DNA of 23,698 nucleotides from JAFGPL01 sp046485045 (GTDB lineage: Bacteria; Bacteroidota; Bacteroidia; Bacteroidales; UBA10428), in the NCBI GenBank assembly GCA_046485045.1, contig JAWOHT010000223.1:1-23698 (forward strand), read 5' to 3'. The position numbers and the translations under genes are program-made. The notes beneath the pieces are model-generated. The model saw only the letters and a list, made by a program, of their open reading frames with translations. It was not told the DNA's origin and did no database searches. Within the stretch, counting starts at the first letter, position 1. Each line of letters opens with the position of its first letter. Below are positions 23,088 through 23,698 of the stretch, in pieces.

Positions 23088-23698
23088 ATGTCGAAAAAAG
23101 TCGCATCGGTATATGGCTATGGCCGCTTTGGCAGGTTATGGGCAGATATCCTGAAAACCGAATTTCATGTAAAGGCTTATTCCAGAAGAGGGCTGAAACC
23201 TGAAGAGGTTAATGAGGGGATAGAAATTGTTGATATTGAATCACTGCACCAGTGCGATGCCCTGTTCTATTGTGTGGCTATTTCATCGCTCGAAGATGTG
23301 CTGGTACAAACCAAACCTTTTCATAAAGCTGAATGTGTTTATTTCGATACCTGCTCTGTAAAAGTAATGCCCGTTATGTGGATGAAGAAACACCTCCCTA
23401 AAAAAAGCAGTATTATCGCCACCCATCCCATGTATGGCCCCGATTCTTATTTTAATGCCACCGAAAGACTCCCCATGGTCATGTCTGATATCCGGTCAGG
23501 TAATAACGAGTTTGATACCTGGGTAGACTATTTTAACAGTAAAAACATGCGGGTTGAAATAATGACGGCCGACGGACACGATAAAATGGTAGCCTACTCC
23601 CAGGGCATCACGCACTATATCGGACGTGTACTGGCCGACCTTAAACTTGAAACCACCAGCATAAACACTTTAGGGTATAAAAAACTGCTTGAAATCAT
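23088..23698 (+). CDS. Prephenate dehydrogenase-like protein, 5' part only
   Basis: The first 203 codons are present and the gene runs off the right edge. The N-terminus MSKKVASVYGYGRFGRLW carries the Rossmann dinucleotide-binding glycines (GYGRFG). THPMYGPDS near residue 123 matches the H-P-M-F/Y-G-P motif of prephenate/arogenate dehydrogenases, followed by LPMVMSD. YSQGITHYIGRVL near the end corresponds to the conserved helix with a catalytic-region histidine. The family oxidatively decarboxylates prephenate to 4-hydroxyphenylpyruvate in tyrosine synthesis. The sequence is rather divergent, so a related prephenate/arogenate dehydrogenase or fusion to a C-terminal domain outside the window is possible. 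It follows a strong terminator and has its own -7 element. Confidence 0.75.
   Translation, partial: MSKKVASVYGYGRFGRLWADILKTEFHVKAYSRRGLKPEEVNEGIEIVDIESLHQCDALFYCVAISSLEDVLVQTKPFHKAECVYFDTCSVKVMPVMWMKKHLPKKSSIIATHPMYGPDSYFNATERLPMVMSDIRSGNNEFDTWVDYFNSKNMRVEIMTADGHDKMVAYSQGITHYIGRVLADLKLETTSINTLGYKKLLEI

Overview
The window comes from a member of the Bacteroidota, most likely near Bacteroidales/Marinilabiliales. The evidence is an adjacent SusC/SusD pair, lipoproteins with short lipoboxes, several matches to the Bacteroidota promoter pattern (TTTG, 19-21 bp, TAnnTTTG), very short AT-rich gene spacers with little Shine-Dalgarno signal, and a Rel-type protein, a DUF2721 protein and a MetA-type acyltransferase of the kind found in that phylum. 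The finer placement is a guess. I see no mobile element, CRISPR array, tRNA or rRNA.

Region 1 (1-12309, all minus strand) reads as one long operon. In transcription order it holds a LacI-type regulator, an iron-dependent alcohol dehydrogenase, a DapA/NanA-superfamily aldolase-like lyase, a PdxA2-type dehydrogenase, a DUF1537 four-carbon sugar-acid kinase, a sodium:solute symporter, SusC, SusD, and the start of a formylglycine-generating-enzyme-like lipoprotein cut by the window edge. DUF1537 kinases with PdxA2 are an established route that phosphorylates a tetronate (D-threonate or D-erythronate) and oxidatively decarboxylates it to dihydroxyacetone phosphate. Here that route is wired to outer-membrane glycan-type uptake, an inner-membrane symporter and two extra enzymes, an unusual combination and the best candidate for an incompletely described system.

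Region 2 (12310-16462, plus strand) diverges from the operon across a 167-bp control region. That region carries a LacI-type AAACGTTT operator, a second palindrome and overlapping divergent promoters. The two genes are a secreted GH2 glycosidase and a secreted protein with seven calcium-loop repeats, probably a seven-bladed propeller. The shared control region suggests GH2, propeller, SusCD, symporter and tetronate enzymes form one polysaccharide-utilisation-like locus controlled by a LacI sensor.

Region 3 (16484-23698) is a housekeeping neighbourhood: a small probable outer-membrane barrel protein, a Rel/SpoT homologue whose hydrolase domain has lost its catalytic residues, a DUF2721 membrane protein with a stand-alone response regulator, a MetA family acyltransferase whose key residue predicts acetyl-CoA use, a secreted basic low-complexity protein with an OB-fold-like C-terminus, and the first 203 codons of a prephenate dehydrogenase-like gene running off the right edge.
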